From positions 1,116,001-1,180,000 of the forward strand of contig BPIE01000001.1 of the NCBI GenBank assembly GCA_026003935.1: DNA of 64,000 nt, read 5' to 3'. Positions 51,903 to 62,421 of this stretch are shown here, piece by piece. Numbering within the stretch: position 1 is the stretch's first letter; the number at the start of each line of letters is the position of its first letter. This DNA comes from Tepidiforma sp. (GTDB taxonomy: Bacteria; Chloroflexota; Dehalococcoidia; Tepidiformales; Tepidiformaceae). The position numbers were made by a program, and so were the translations under genes. The notes under the pieces were generated by a model, which was not told the origin of the DNA, did no database searches, and saw nothing but the letters and a program-made list of their open reading frames with translations.

Positions 51903-52847
51903 CTATTCGCGGGCGAGCTCGCCGAGGGCGGCGAGGGTGCGGGGCAGGGCCTCGGCGTCGCCGGGCGGGAGAATCGGCATCGCGAGGATTTCCCCCGCGC
52001 CGCTGGCGGGGGCTTCGCGGAGGCGGGCCTTCACCGTCTCGGCGCTGCCGTGGACGACGAGGGCATCGATCATCCGGTCGGAGAGCTGGCCCTCGAGGGC
52101 TTCGGGGAAGCCGGCATCGGCGAACATCTGCTGGTAGAAGGGCACCCGGGGGTAGATGCCAATCTGGCGGCGGGCGCCTTCGCGAACGGCCTCGGCGTCG
52201 TCGGAGACGGCGACGGGGATGTGGGCGATGAGGGGCGGCGGGGTGCGCCCGGCCTTCTCGGCGCCCTGCCGGATGGCCGGGACGGCGACATCGCGGAGGT
52301 AGGGGAGCGGACAGACCCAGGAGATGGCGCCGTCGGCGAGCTCGCCGCAGAGGCGGAAACCGTTGGCGCGGAGGGCGGAGGCCATGACGGTGACGCCCGT
52401 GGGGCCGCCGATGGTGCCGCGGGCCGTGAGCCGGCGCCCTTCGAAGTTGACGCTGCCGGTGCCGAGGATGGCCTTGAGGATGGTGAGGTATTCGCGCAGG
52501 TGCTCGAGGGGGCGCTCGAAGGGGATGCCCCAGGTGCCTTCGATGACCGGCTTGTGGCTCGGGCCGACGCCAAGGCGGAGGCGGCCCGGGGCGAGGGCAT
52601 CGACGGCAGCGGCGCCCTGGGCCATCGCGAGGGGGTGGCGCGGGAAGGTCGGGACGATGCTGGTGCCGAAGCGGATGCGGCTCGTGCGCATGGCGGCGGC
52701 GCCGAAGACGGCGAAGGGGTCGGGGGCGAGGCCGCCGACGGTGAGCCAGGCGCATTCGATGCCGGCCTGTTCGGCGGCAACGATGCCGTCGACGAGCTCG
52801 GGAGCGGTGCGGGCGAGGATGTGGACGCCGATGGTGACGTCGCGCAT
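51903..52847 (-). CDS. Luciferase-like F420/FMN-dependent oxidoreductase
   Basis: 314 residues, TIM barrel. VTIGVHILARTAPELVDGI opens the barrel. IRFGTSIVPTFPRHPLAMAQGAAAVDALAPGRLRLGVGPS contains the conserved core GRLRLGVGPS. The short length and that motif match F420-dependent members of the LLM class. It may oxidise or reduce a small substrate, identity unknown. ggagg lies 9 nt before ATG 52847. It lies downstream of an MFS exporter on the same strand. Confidence 0.88.
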   Translation of the reverse strand: MRDVTIGVHILARTAPELVDGIVAAEQAGIECAWLTVGGLAPDPFAVFGAAAMRTSRIRFGTSIVPTFPRHPLAMAQGAAAVDALAPGRLRLGVGPSHKPVIEGTWGIPFERPLEHLREYLTILKAILGTGSVNFEGRRLTARGTIGGPTGVTVMASALRANGFRLCGELADGAISWVCPLPYLRDVAVPAIRQGAEKAGRTPPPLIAHIPVAVSDDAEAVREGARRQIGIYPRVPFYQQMFADAGFPEALEGQLSDRMIDALVVHGSAETVKARLREAPASGAGEILAMPILPPGDAEALPRTLAALGELARE

Positions 52848-52920
52848 GGGCAGGGGCCTCCATGGTGCGGTGTGGTGAGGGGAACTCTACCGGCCCGGGG
52901 CGCCGGGGCGGAAGCGGGGC

Positions 52921-54246
52921 TCAGCCCGCTGCGGGCGCTGAGCTGCGGCGGGCGGCGAACGCCTCGGGCTCGCGGACGAGCAGGGCTGCCGCGGCGGCAG
53001 CCGCGACGAGGATGATGCCGATGACGATGTAGACGGCGCCGATGCCGCCCAGGCCGGACGTGAACCCGCCGCCGAGCGGCCCGAGCAGGAGGGCCATGGA
53101 CTGCATGCTGGCGGCGAGGCCGAAGGCGCTCCCCTGCTTGCCCTCGGGAGTGCCGGCGGCGATGAGGGCGTTCGTGCCGGGGACCATGGCGCCCTGGAAG
53201 AGGCCCACGGCCCCAAAGAGGAGGAGGAAAACCAGGAGGCTGTGGGCGAGAGCGACGAGGGGGTAGAGGATGCCGGTCACGAGAGCGGCGCCGACGACGG
53301 TGTTGCGGTAGCCGAAGCGTTCGCCGAGGGGGGCCACGGAGAGCGCGGCGATGGTGCTCGTGAGACCGATGACGGCGAAGACGATGCCGGTGGCGGCCTC
53401 CTTGCGCATCTCCCAAGAGAACCCGGCGGCGCCGAGGTGGACCCGGCCCTCGCCCGGGGAGGCCGCAGCGAAGTCGTCGATGCTGAGCGGCATGACGGGC
53501 CGGACGAACGTGGTCGAGAGCCAGAGCACGAAGAGGAAGAGGAGCACGAGCACCACCTGCCGTTCGCGGACGACGACGCGGAGGTTCTCGAGGAGGCTGC
53601 CCTCGGAGCGGCGGGCGGGCGCGGCTGGCGCACCCCCGGGCTCGAGGGGCGTTTCGCGGACGAAGAGATAGACGAGGACGGCGGCGATGCCGTAGAGGGC
53701 GGCGCAGAAGATGAACGATTCGCGGATGCCCAGGCTGGAGGCGACGACACCGCCGATGACGGGCCCGAGCATGTTCGCGGTGAACTGGCCGGTCTGGAGG
53801 GTCCCGAGGGCGCGGCCGACCTGCTCGCGCGGGGTGGTGGCGGCGACGAGGGCGGCGGCGGCGCCCATGGTGCCGGCGAAGGCGCCCATGAGGAAGCGGA
53901 GGATGACGAGCTGCCAGACGGCCTGGGCGAGACCCATGGCGCCGATGAGGAGGCCGGCGCCGATGAGCGCGCGGAGGAACATCGGCTTTCGTCCGAAGCG
54001 GTCGGCGAGGGAGCCCCAGAGGGGCGCGGTGAGGGTGAGCGAGAGGCCGGTCGCGCTCGCGGTGATGCCGGTGTAGAACGCGACGCGCGACTGGTCGGTG
54101 ACGCCGAGGTCCTGGATGAAGAAGGGGATGAAGGGGAAGACGAAGTTGGCGCCCATGAGGCCGACGAAGACGCCGACCCAGATGAAGACGAGGTTGCGGC
54201 GCCATGCGCCGGTATCGGCATTGCCCCGGGCGGGAGCGGAGGTCAT
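52921..54246 (-). CDS. MFS transporter (multidrug-type)
   Basis: 441 residues with about 12 hydrophobic segments. Motif A is GSLADRFGRKPMFLRAL, followed by motif C-like GPVIGGVVASSLG. The loop between halves carries LEPGGAPAAPARRSEGS. The pattern fits drug/H+ antiporters of the DHA1/Bmr type. The start is ATG 54246. A GTG at 54348 would add a 34-residue tail with no ribosome site. Confidence 0.9.
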   Translation of the reverse strand: MTSAPARGNADTGAWRRNLVFIWVGVFVGLMGANFVFPFIPFFIQDLGVTDQSRVAFYTGITASATGLSLTLTAPLWGSLADRFGRKPMFLRALIGAGLLIGAMGLAQAVWQLVILRFLMGAFAGTMGAAAALVAATTPREQVGRALGTLQTGQFTANMLGPVIGGVVASSLGIRESFIFCAALYGIAAVLVYLFVRETPLEPGGAPAAPARRSEGSLLENLRVVVRERQVVLVLLFLFVLWLSTTFVRPVMPLSIDDFAAASPGEGRVHLGAAGFSWEMRKEAATGIVFAVIGLTSTIAALSVAPLGERFGYRNTVVGAALVTGILYPLVALAHSLLVFLLLFGAVGLFQGAMVPGTNALIAAGTPEGKQGSAFGLAASMQSMALLLGPLGGGFTSGLGGIGAVYIVIGIILVAAAAAAALLVREPEAFAARRSSAPAAG

Positions 54247-54422
54247 CGGGAGCACGCCCCGGGCGCGGTGCTGCGGGAGAGTGCGGACACGGGCCTCACC
54301 GTTCGAGGGATGTGAATCGATTGTGCCATCGGGTGTCGTCCCGGTCACGCAAAAGACGATGCGTGACTCACGACTTCTACTTCGTCTATCATGCGGTGAA
54401 GTTCACGCACGGAGGCCTGGCG

Positions 54423-55862
54423 ATGACGGCAAAAGTCCCGATTACGGTTGCGCGGGGGGATGGCATCGGCCCGGAGATCATGGATGCGACGCTGCGCATC
54501 ATCGAGGCGGCGGGGGCGGCGCTGGAGATCGAGGAGATCGAGATTGGGGAGCAGGCGTACCTGAAGGGTTACAGCGCGGGGATCGCGCCGGAGGCGTGGG
54601 ACTCCCTGCGCAGGACGAAGGTGTTTTTGAAGGCGCCAATCACGACGCCGCAGGGCGGGGGCTTCAAGAGCCTGAACGTGACGGTGCGGAAGACCCTGGG
54701 GCTGTACGCCAACGTGCGCCCCTGCACGGCGTATGCCCCGTTCGTGGAGACGAAGCACCCCGGGATGGACGTGGTGATCATCCGGGAGAACGAGGAGGAC
54801 CTCTACGCGGGGATCGAGCACCGGCAGACGGACCAGGTGTACCAGTGTCTGAAACTGATCACGCGGCCGGGGACGGAGAAGATCGTCCGCTATGCGTTCG
54901 AATACGCGCGGATGAACGGCCGGAAGAAGGTCACGTGCTTCACCAAAGACAACATCATGAAGATGACCGACGGCCTGTTCCACAAGGTATTCGAGGAGGT
55001 GGCGGCCGAGTACCCGGGCATCGAGGCTGAGCACTGGATTGTGGACATCGGCTCGGCGAAGCTGGCGGACACGCCGGAGGCGTTCGACGTGGTCGTGCTG
55101 CCGAACCTGTACGGCGACATCCTGAGCGATGTGGCGGCGCAGATTGCAGGGTCGGTGGGGCTTGCAGGGTCGGCGAACATCGGCGAGCACGGGGCGATGT
55201 TCGAAGCGATTCACGGTTCGGCGCCGCGGCGGGCGGGCCAGAACCTCGCGAACCCATCGGGGCTGCTGCTGGGTGCGGTGATGATGCTGGTCCACATCGG
55301 GCAGTCGGACGCGGCGGAGCGGGTGCACAATGCGTGGCTGCGGACCATCGAGGACGGCATCCACACCTACGACATCTACGACCCTTCGGTGAGCAAGGAG
55401 AAGGTCGGCACGCGCGAGTTCGCGGATGCGGTGATTGCGCGCCTCGGGCAGGAGCCGCAGCACCTGAAGGCGGTGCGGTATGCGGCGGGCGGGGGGTTCA
55501 CGCCGCCGGCGCTGAAGCCGCAGCCGCGGGCGAAGAAGGAGACCATTGGGGTCGACGTGTTCGTGCAGGACGCGGAGACGACGCCGGATGCGCTGGCTGC
55601 GCGGCTGCAGCAGCACGAGGGTGACGGGCTGCGCCTGACGATGATCACGAACCGCGGCGTGAAGGTGTGGCCCGAGGGTCTGCCCGAGACGTTCTGCACG
55701 GACCACTGGCGGTGCCGGTTCAAGGCGGATGGGCCGGTGAGCCACCAGGCGATCGTGGGGCTGCTCGGTCGCCTTGCGGGTGCGGGCATCGATTTCATCA
55801 AGACGGAGCACCTCTGCACCTTCGACGGCGAGGAGGCCTTCTCGAAGGGGCAGGGGGAGTGA
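54423..55862 (+). CDS. icd: Isocitrate dehydrogenase, extended type
   Basis: 479 residues from ATG 54423, with ggagg 8 nt upstream. Beta-decarboxylating dehydrogenase fold: ARGDGIGPEI, ANVRPCTAYAPF, DVVIIRENEEDLYAG, and the dimer-binding DVVVLPNLYGDILSD. A C-terminal extension of about 130 residues (GVDVFVQDAETTPDALAARL, core FVQDAETTPDAL) is typical of the Thermus/Rickettsia type. It converts isocitrate to 2-oxoglutarate in the TCA cycle, probably with NADP. A short protein follows. Confidence 0.92.
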   Translation: MTAKVPITVARGDGIGPEIMDATLRIIEAAGAALEIEEIEIGEQAYLKGYSAGIAPEAWDSLRRTKVFLKAPITTPQGGGFKSLNVTVRKTLGLYANVRPCTAYAPFVETKHPGMDVVIIRENEEDLYAGIEHRQTDQVYQCLKLITRPGTEKIVRYAFEYARMNGRKKVTCFTKDNIMKMTDGLFHKVFEEVAAEYPGIEAEHWIVDIGSAKLADTPEAFDVVVLPNLYGDILSDVAAQIAGSVGLAGSANIGEHGAMFEAIHGSAPRRAGQNLANPSGLLLGAVMMLVHIGQSDAAERVHNAWLRTIEDGIHTYDIYDPSVSKEKVGTREFADAVIARLGQEPQHLKAVRYAAGGGFTPPALKPQPRAKKETIGVDVFVQDAETTPDALAARLQQHEGDGLRLTMITNRGVKVWPEGLPETFCTDHWRCRFKADGPVSHQAIVGLLGRLAGAGIDFIKTEHLCTFDGEEAFSKGQGE

Positions 55863-55871
55863 GGGACGGCG

Positions 55872-56057
55872 GTGTACCGGGTGCTGGTCTCGACGCGGCG
55901 GGGCTGGCAGGAGGTGTGGTGCACTTGCGCGGCGGGGCGGGCATGCTTCGCCGACCCCGGGGCGGCGGCTGAGGCGGCGGAGTTCCACCGGCGCTGGTGC
56001 CGGCTGTTCGGCTCGGGGCTGCGCTATCGGGTGGCCCCGGCCGAGGCGGTGGATTGA
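55872..56057 (+). CDS. Small basic cysteine-containing protein
   Basis: 61 residues from GTG 55872, preceded by gagggacggc. It has four Cys (CTC, RAC, WCR) and many Ala and Arg, and no known motif. It starts 10 nt after icd, so it is probably co-transcribed. Function unknown. Confidence 0.5.
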   Translation: MYRVLVSTRRGWQEVWCTCAAGRACFADPGAAAEAAEFHRRWCRLFGSGLRYRVAPAEAVD

Positions 56058-56085
56058 GCCGCGGGCAGCGCGCGCGGCGCCGGCC

Positions 56086-56091
56086 TAGAAT
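56086..56091 (+). promoter_or_regulatory. -10 element for the DinB-like gene (leaderless geometry)
   Basis: TAGAAT, 6 nt, GTG 56098. Confidence 0.55.
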
Positions 56092-56097
56092 GGGCCG

Positions 56098-56586
56098 GTG
56101 CCGCGGCTGCCTGCAGACCTCGCCGGGCTGATCGAGCGCTACGCCAGCGGGCCTTCGCTGGTGCGGAAGGCAGTGGCCGGCGCGGGGCCGGGGGCGATGT
56201 CGCGGGCGGGCCGGGAGGGCTGGTCGGTGCGCGACGTGCTGGTCCACCTGGCCGATGCGGAGCTGGTGCGGGCGGCGCGTATCCGATTCATCCTCGCGGG
56301 CGACGAGCCCCCGGTGCTGCCGCCGTTCGACGAGGGGCAGTGGAAGCGCCGGCTGCACTACCTCTGGCGGAGCCCCGAGGCGGCGCTTGCCCTCTTCGAT
56401 GCGCTGGTGTTCGGCAATCTCGAGCTGCTGCGCCAGCTCGATGCGGCCGGGTTCGCGCGGGCGGGCGCGATCGATGGAGAGTTGGTGACGGTGGAGGAGC
56501 TGGTGCGGCGGGGGGCGGCACACGCGGAGGAGCACGCCGCGCAGGTGCGGGAACTGCGCGCGGCGGCCGGTGAACGGCCGGGCTAG
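56098..56586 (+). CDS. DinB-like four-helix protein
   Basis: 162 residues. WSVRDVLVHLADAELVRAARI holds the first His of the DinB metal triad (core VRDVLVHLADAE). HAEEHAAQVREL near the end supplies the others. This is the usual HxxxH-type arrangement of DinB/YfiT thiol-transferase-like proteins. The substrate is unknown. It overlaps the convergent gene by 4 bp. Confidence 0.8.
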   Translation: MPRLPADLAGLIERYASGPSLVRKAVAGAGPGAMSRAGREGWSVRDVLVHLADAELVRAARIRFILAGDEPPVLPPFDEGQWKRRLHYLWRSPEAALALFDALVFGNLELLRQLDAAGFARAGAIDGELVTVEELVRRGAAHAEEHAAQVRELRAAAGERPG

Positions 56587-56915
56587 GGAGCGGCGAGCGC
56601 GACCAGGCGGGCAACGGCGCCGTAGCCGAACCCGGAGACGATGCCGCGGCAGGCGGCAGCGAGGGGGTCGGGCGTTGCGCCGTCCCACGGGGCGCTGCCG
56701 ACGGCGATGACGTCGGCCGGGTGCGCGCGGACGGCTTCGGCGACGGCGCCGGAGTGCTCGGGCGGGATGCGGTCGCGGACGAGGATGACGGGAAGCGCGG
56801 AGCCGCGGAGGATGCCGGGGATATCGAGCGGAGAGCGGTAGCGGTGCACCTCGGCGCCGGGCCAGGCGAGCTCCTGGGGGGCGTCGGCGGGGAGGATGAC
56901 GAGGACGCGCTCCAT
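56583..56915 (-). CDS. Small uncharacterised alpha/beta protein
   Basis: 110 residues from ATG 56915. Repeating strand-helix units (VLVILPADAPQ, LPVILVRDRIPPEHS, DVIAVGSAPWDG) and a Gly-rich end (GIVSGFGYGAVARL) look like a small Rossmann-like protein. Leaderless promoter. No family recognised. Confidence 0.6.
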   Translation of the reverse strand: MERVLVILPADAPQELAWPGAEVHRYRSPLDIPGILRGSALPVILVRDRIPPEHSGAVAEAVRAHPADVIAVGSAPWDGATPDPLAAACRGIVSGFGYGAVARLVALAAP

Positions 56916-56921
56916 GGCGGC

Positions 56922-56927
56922 AGTGTA
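56922..56927 (-). promoter_or_regulatory. -10 element for the 110-residue protein gene (leaderless geometry)
   Basis: TACACT on the minus strand, 6 nt before ATG 56915. Confidence 0.6.
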
Positions 56928-56965
56928 GCGGGACGCGGGGCAGGACGGGACGGGCCGGCGGGCGG

Positions 56966-56971
56966 TAGGAT
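56966..56971 (+). promoter_or_regulatory. -10 element for the thioesterase gene (leaderless geometry)
   Basis: TAGGAT, 7 nt, ATG 56979. Confidence 0.6.
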
Positions 56972-56978
56972 GCGGGGG

Positions 56979-57392
56979 ATGGCGAAGGAATCGCAGCCGC
57001 CGATGGGGTTCCAGCTGCTGATCGGCCTCGAGATGACGGAGCGGGGCGATGGCATGAGCCGCTGCCGGCTGGAGGTAGCGGAGCGGCACCTGAACCCGCA
57101 CGGCGTGGTCCACGGCGGCGTGCTGTATTCGATGGCAGACACCGGCATGGGTGCGGCGGTGTATTCGACGCTCGACCCTTCGGAATCGTGCGCGACCATC
57201 GAACTGAAGATGGTGTACCTCGCGCCGGTGCGCGGCGGGTCGCTGGAGTGCGTGACGCGCATGGTGCAGCGGGGACGGAGGGTAGCAGTGCTGGAGTCGG
57301 AGGTGCGGAACGGCGACAGGCTGGCGGCGAAAGCGCTGGGGACCTTTGCGATTTTCGAGGACCGCGCTGCCGGGGGCGAACGTGGGCGCTGA
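56979..57392 (+). CDS. PaaI-type hotdog thioesterase
   Basis: 137 residues. LNPHGVVHGGVLYSMADTGMG (core HGGVLYSMADTG) is the PaaI/YbgC hotdog signature, and AVYSTLDPSESCATIELKMVYLAPVRGG follows (core IELKMVYLAPV). It hydrolyses acyl- or aryl-CoA thioesters. Its stop overlaps the MOSC gene start by 11 nt. Confidence 0.9.
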   Translation: MAKESQPPMGFQLLIGLEMTERGDGMSRCRLEVAERHLNPHGVVHGGVLYSMADTGMGAAVYSTLDPSESCATIELKMVYLAPVRGGSLECVTRMVQRGRRVAVLESEVRNGDRLAAKALGTFAIFEDRAAGGERGR

Positions 57393-57864
57393 AGGGCGGG
57401 TGGTCTCGCTGAACGTTTCGAACGGGGGCGTGCCGAAGCTGCCCGTGGCGGAGGCGCGGGTGACGCGGCTTGGGATGGAGGGGGATCGGCAGGCGAACCC
57501 GGACGTGCACGGCGGCCCCGAGCGGGCGCTGTGCCTGTTTTCGGCGGAGATTCTTGCGCGGCTGCAGGCGGAGGGGCACCCGATCGGCCCGGGGACGACG
57601 GGTGAGAACGTGACCATCGCGGGCATCGACTGGGGGCGGATGGTGCCGGGCAGCCGCTGGCGGCTCGGTGACGAGGTGGAGATCGAGATTACGCGACCGA
57701 CGACGCCCTGCAAGACCATCCGGGGGTCGTTCCGGGATGGGGAGTTCAACCGCATCCACCACGCACTGCACCCGGGCGAGAGCCGGGTCTACGCGCGGGT
57801 GCTGCGGGAGGGCCTGCTGCGGGCAGGAGACCGCGTCGCGGAGGCTGGCGGGGTAGGCTCCTAG
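57382..57864 (+). CDS. MOSC domain protein
   Basis: 160 residues from GTG 57382. The MOSC fold is recognised by VSLNVSNGGVPKLPVAEARV, GMEGDRQANPDVHGGPERAL (core GDRQANPDVHGG), TTGENVTI and the Cys motif RPTTPCKTI. The conserved Cys is expected to bind molybdenum-cofactor sulfur. Such proteins detoxify N-hydroxylated compounds or insert sulfur into Moco. Coupled to the thioesterase. moaC in the same window shows a Moco pathway. Confidence 0.88.
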   Translation: MGAEGRVVSLNVSNGGVPKLPVAEARVTRLGMEGDRQANPDVHGGPERALCLFSAEILARLQAEGHPIGPGTTGENVTIAGIDWGRMVPGSRWRLGDEVEIEITRPTTPCKTIRGSFRDGEFNRIHHALHPGESRVYARVLREGLLRAGDRVAEAGGVGS

Positions 57865-58655
57865 CCGAGGAACTCGGTGACGGCGCGGGTGAACTCGGGA
57901 GTGTTCTCGAGCGGCACCATGTGGCCTGCCCCGGGGACCATGACGACCTGGGCGCTGGCGATCTTGGAGCGGAAGAGCTCGGCGTAGGCGGGCGGGACGA
58001 GCTTGTCCTGGTCGCCCCAGACGATGAGCGTGGGCGCCTTGATGCGGTGGAGGCGCTTCTTGAGGCCTTTGTCGGGGATGGGCCAGATGAATTTGCCGGT
58101 GGCGCTGAAGTTGGCGAGCTGGAAGTAGTAGTTCTCGGCGAGCTCCTCTTCGCTGGCGGGCGGTGCGAAGAGCTTCGGGATGACGGGGTTGGAGAGGTCG
58201 CCGAAGATGACGCCGGGCAGTTCGTTGGGCATGAGGATGAAAAGGTCGGTGACGGGGGTTTCGTCCATCCAGAGGCCGACGGGGCAGACGAGGACGAGCT
58301 TCTTGACCATGTCGGGGCGGGCTGCGGCGAGCTCGGCGGCGAACATTCCGCCGATGGAGTGGCCGGCGAGGAAGAAGGAGGTGAGGCCGAGGGCGTCGCA
58401 GAAGTCCTGGTAGTAGACGACCATGTCGTGGACGTCGTCGATGTGTTCGAGGCCGGGGGTGTCGTCCCAGCCGGGATGGGTGGGGACGATGACGTCGTAG
58501 TGCTCGGCGAGGGCGAGCATTTCGGGGGTCATGCCGTTGCGGATGCCGCCGGCCGCATGGAGGTAGAGGAGGGGCTGGCCGGAGCCCTTGCGGTAGACGG
58601 GCACCTGGAACATGCCGTCGCGGACGGAGACGATTTGCGGCTCGGGGGAGGTCAT
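57861..58655 (-). CDS. Alpha/beta hydrolase
   Basis: 264 residues. Nucleophile elbow AGHSIGGMFA (Ser of GHSIGG), oxyanion segment LLYLHAAGG, acid in LIVWGDQDKLVPP, and the catalytic His in GAGHMVPLE. All triad members are visible. It may hydrolyse an ester or a C-C bond of a ring-cleavage product. No aromatic-degradation cluster surrounds it. It overlaps the MOSC end by 4 bp. Confidence 0.9.
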   Translation of the reverse strand: MTSPEPQIVSVRDGMFQVPVYRKGSGQPLLYLHAAGGIRNGMTPEMLALAEHYDVIVPTHPGWDDTPGLEHIDDVHDMVVYYQDFCDALGLTSFFLAGHSIGGMFAAELAAARPDMVKKLVLVCPVGLWMDETPVTDLFILMPNELPGVIFGDLSNPVIPKLFAPPASEEELAENYYFQLANFSATGKFIWPIPDKGLKKRLHRIKAPTLIVWGDQDKLVPPAYAELFRSKIASAQVVMVPGAGHMVPLENTPEFTRAVTEFLG

Positions 58656-58758
58656 GGCATCGCCTTTCGCTGAGGTGAGATGCAGCCGTGCGGGATGATT
58701 CGCCCGCGGCGAAGTACGGCCGGAACTGTACCGGAATCGCTGCGGGGCCGCCAGCCGC

Positions 58759-59430
58759 TCAGCTCGGGCGCCGCAGCGGGGGACCGTCGAAGTGCTCGAG
58801 GGTGGCGAAGGCCTCGACGGGCTTGCGGCGAAGCCGGGTGAGCTGTGTTGCGGGGCGGCCGAGGGTGATGATGGTTGCGACGGCGACGTGGGGCGGGAGG
58901 CGGAGGAGGGCCTGGAGGTCGGGTTCGCGGGCGATGGGCATGGTGGTGAGGGTGCCGCCGAGACCTTCGTTCCGGGCGGCGAGGAGGATGTTCCAGGCGA
59001 AGGGGTAGATGGATGCGCCGCTGGCCATGCCGACGCGGTCGAGCTCCTGGTCGATGGAGGCGACGACGGAGAGGTCGACGCAGACGGCGAGGAGGACGGG
59101 CGCCTTGCGGTAGGGCTCGGTGAGGAGCGGAGGAACGGGGGTGGCGGCGATCTGTTCCGGAGTGAGCCTGGTGGGGACGACGGTGTTCCAGGGGTTTTCG
59201 CCGGAAGCGGCCTGCGCGGCGTAGCGGCGGGCTGCGGGGATGGCGGCTTCGGCGATGGCCGCTTTGGCCGCGGGGTCGCGGATGATGATGACGCGCCAGC
59301 CCTGGCGGTTGCCGCCGCTGGGGGCGAAGCGGGCGTTGTCGAGGAGGCGGTAGACGGTGGCGTCGTCGACCGGGTCGGGGGTGAACTCGCGGGCGGCGAA
59401 GGCGGTGCGCATGACGTCGTAGAGGTCCAT
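58759..59430 (-). CDS. Nitroreductase family protein
   Basis: 223 residues. The FMN-binding RTAFAAREFTPDPVDDATVY start (core REFTPDPV), ARFAPSGGNRQGWR, and the C-terminal LRRKPVEAF region. It transfers hydride from NAD(P)H to nitro groups, quinones or flavins. It lies 43 bp downstream of a MarR-like regulator on the same strand, which may control it. Confidence 0.88.
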   Translation of the reverse strand: MDLYDVMRTAFAAREFTPDPVDDATVYRLLDNARFAPSGGNRQGWRVIIIRDPAAKAAIAEAAIPAARRYAAQAASGENPWNTVVPTRLTPEQIAATPVPPLLTEPYRKAPVLLAVCVDLSVVASIDQELDRVGMASGASIYPFAWNILLAARNEGLGGTLTTMPIAREPDLQALLRLPPHVAVATIITLGRPATQLTRLRRKPVEAFATLEHFDGPPLRRPS

Positions 59431-59473
59431 GCGCGGGATTGTGCCCTGCCGGGGCCGCGGTGTCGCGGGCTGG

Positions 59474-59764
59474 CTACATCGCCTGCGAGAGCATGGGCAG
59501 CAGGGCCGCGATGAGGGAGCCGAGCTGGACGCCGCGGGCGACGGGGGTCGCGACGGCGGCTTCGGCGTTGACCTCGTAGTGGTTGCGGCGGCCGTGGCGC
59601 TCACGCTGGAGGTAGCCTGCGCGCTCGAGGTCGGCGACGATGCGCTTGACGGCGCGTTCGCTGATGCCGACTTCGGCGGCGAGCTCGCGAAGGCGGATGT
59701 CCGGGTTGCGGGTGATGGCGAGGAGGACGTTAGCGTGATTCGTGAAGAGAGACCACTCAGCCAT
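59474..59764 (-). CDS. Winged-helix regulator (MarR/ArsR-like)
   Basis: 96 residues. Winged helix-turn-helix: IRLRELAAEVGISERAVKRIVADLERAGYLQRERHGRRNHYEV (core VGISERAVKRIVADLERAGYL). The basic wing is RERHGRRNHYEV. Short C-terminal helix probably for dimerisation. Leaderless-type start. It precedes the nitroreductase gene and may regulate it. Confidence 0.85.
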   Translation of the reverse strand: MAEWSLFTNHANVLLAITRNPDIRLRELAAEVGISERAVKRIVADLERAGYLQRERHGRRNHYEVNAEAAVATPVARGVQLGSLIAALLPMLSQAM

Positions 59765-59770
59765 GGAATG

Positions 59771-59776
59771 AGGCTA
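59771..59776 (-). promoter_or_regulatory. -10 element for the winged-helix gene (leaderless geometry)
   Basis: TAGCCT on the minus strand, 6 nt before ATG 59764. Confidence 0.5.
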
Positions 59777-59840
59777 CGTCTGCGTCACCCTTATGTACCA
59801 GCGACATTTGTGACGTGAATAAAGTTGCCCTTATGGAGCG

Positions 59841-60143
59841 TCAGCGCTCGACGAGGAAGGCGCCGAGGCGGGGGTCGAGGGGGAGGCTGGTGACCTCGAT
59901 GCTGTCGATGCGGGCATCGGAGGGGCCGCGTTTGCAGGCGATGATGAACTGTTTGACGAGGTTGCGTTCGCCCTGGACTCGGACCTGGAGGGTGCCATCG
60001 GGAAGGAGGCGGCAGGAGCCGAAGAGGTTGAGGGAGTTGGCGACGTTGCGAAGCCAGAGGCGGATGCCGATGCCCTGGACCTGGCCGCGGATGATGATTT
60101 GGCGGTGCTCGGCGATATAGAGGGCGTTGCGGGCACGCTCCAT
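59841..60143 (-). CDS. Acylphosphatase-like protein lacking the catalytic Asn
   Basis: 100 residues. Acylphosphatase fold: IIRGQVQGIGIRLWL (with the phosphate-loop Arg), LPDGTLQVRVQGE, KRGPSDARI. At the usual catalytic Asn (GWVxN) this protein has GSCRL, so catalysis is probably lost. A binding role is possible. It begins ATG 60143 and lies behind a 146-residue unknown protein on the same strand, 19 bp away. Confidence 0.75.
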   Translation of the reverse strand: MERARNALYIAEHRQIIIRGQVQGIGIRLWLRNVANSLNLFGSCRLLPDGTLQVRVQGERNLVKQFIIACKRGPSDARIDSIEVTSLPLDPRLGAFLVER

Positions 60144-60162
60144 ACCGTGGTTTTCGGCGCGG

Positions 60163-60603
60163 TCAGGAGCTGGGTTGAGCCTCCCAGATGGCGGGCCAGG
60201 CGCGGGAGCCGCGGACGGCATCCTTCATGGCTTCGCGTTCGAGCTCGAGGAGGCGGGCCACGGCCTCGTCGAACTGCTGGACGGCTTCGCCGTGAAGGCG
60301 CGCGCGGAGGATGCCGAGGGTGCCGCGTTCGACGAGGTTGCGCACCGTCTTGGGCCAAACGAAGAACGCGAACGCGCGGGGCGGGCCGAAGGCGCCGCGG
60401 TGCTTGCCGAGCCAGAGGTAGCGTTCCTGGACAGAGGCGACGGGTTCGACGATGCCCGCCCACTGGCCCTCGTGGGCGTTTTCGCGGGTATCGACGAGGA
60501 GGCGGAGGGGGAAGAGGGAGAAGCCGATGGTGATGAGGTCGCCTTCGGCGAGGATGCGCTCGATGGCCTGGATGTCGACGTCGATGCCGTTCTCGGTGCG
60601 CAT
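60163..60603 (-). CDS. Uncharacterised soluble protein
   Basis: 146 residues, ggagg 5 nt from ATG 60603. The first half has beta-rich segments (DLITIGFSLFPLRLLVDTREN, core FSLFPLRLLVDT); the second half is helical (FDEAVARLLELEREAMKDAV). No known family was recognised. It shares direction with groEL upstream and the acylphosphatase-like gene downstream. Confidence 0.65.
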   Translation of the reverse strand: MRTENGIDVDIQAIERILAEGDLITIGFSLFPLRLLVDTRENAHEGQWAGIVEPVASVQERYLWLGKHRGAFGPPRAFAFFVWPKTVRNLVERGTLGILRARLHGEAVQQFDEAVARLLELEREAMKDAVRGSRAWPAIWEAQPSS

Positions 60604-60706
60604 GGGCTGCCTCCGATGGCGGTGATGGAGCGAGGGGGTGGTCCGGCCGGGCCGTTCCACCCCCTCGGGGATTGCCGGGCGATTCCCGGGAGGCTGGGCT
60701 GGCCGC

Positions 60707-62382
<1,676 letters not shown>

Positions 62383-62409
62383 CGGTTGCGGTCGAGCGGC
62401 CCGGGGCCG

Positions 62410-62415
62410 GACACT
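62410..62415 (+). promoter_or_regulatory. -10-like element for nadD (leaderless geometry)
   Basis: GACACT, 6 nt, GTG 62422. Confidence 0.4.
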
Positions 62416-62421
62416 GCGGCC

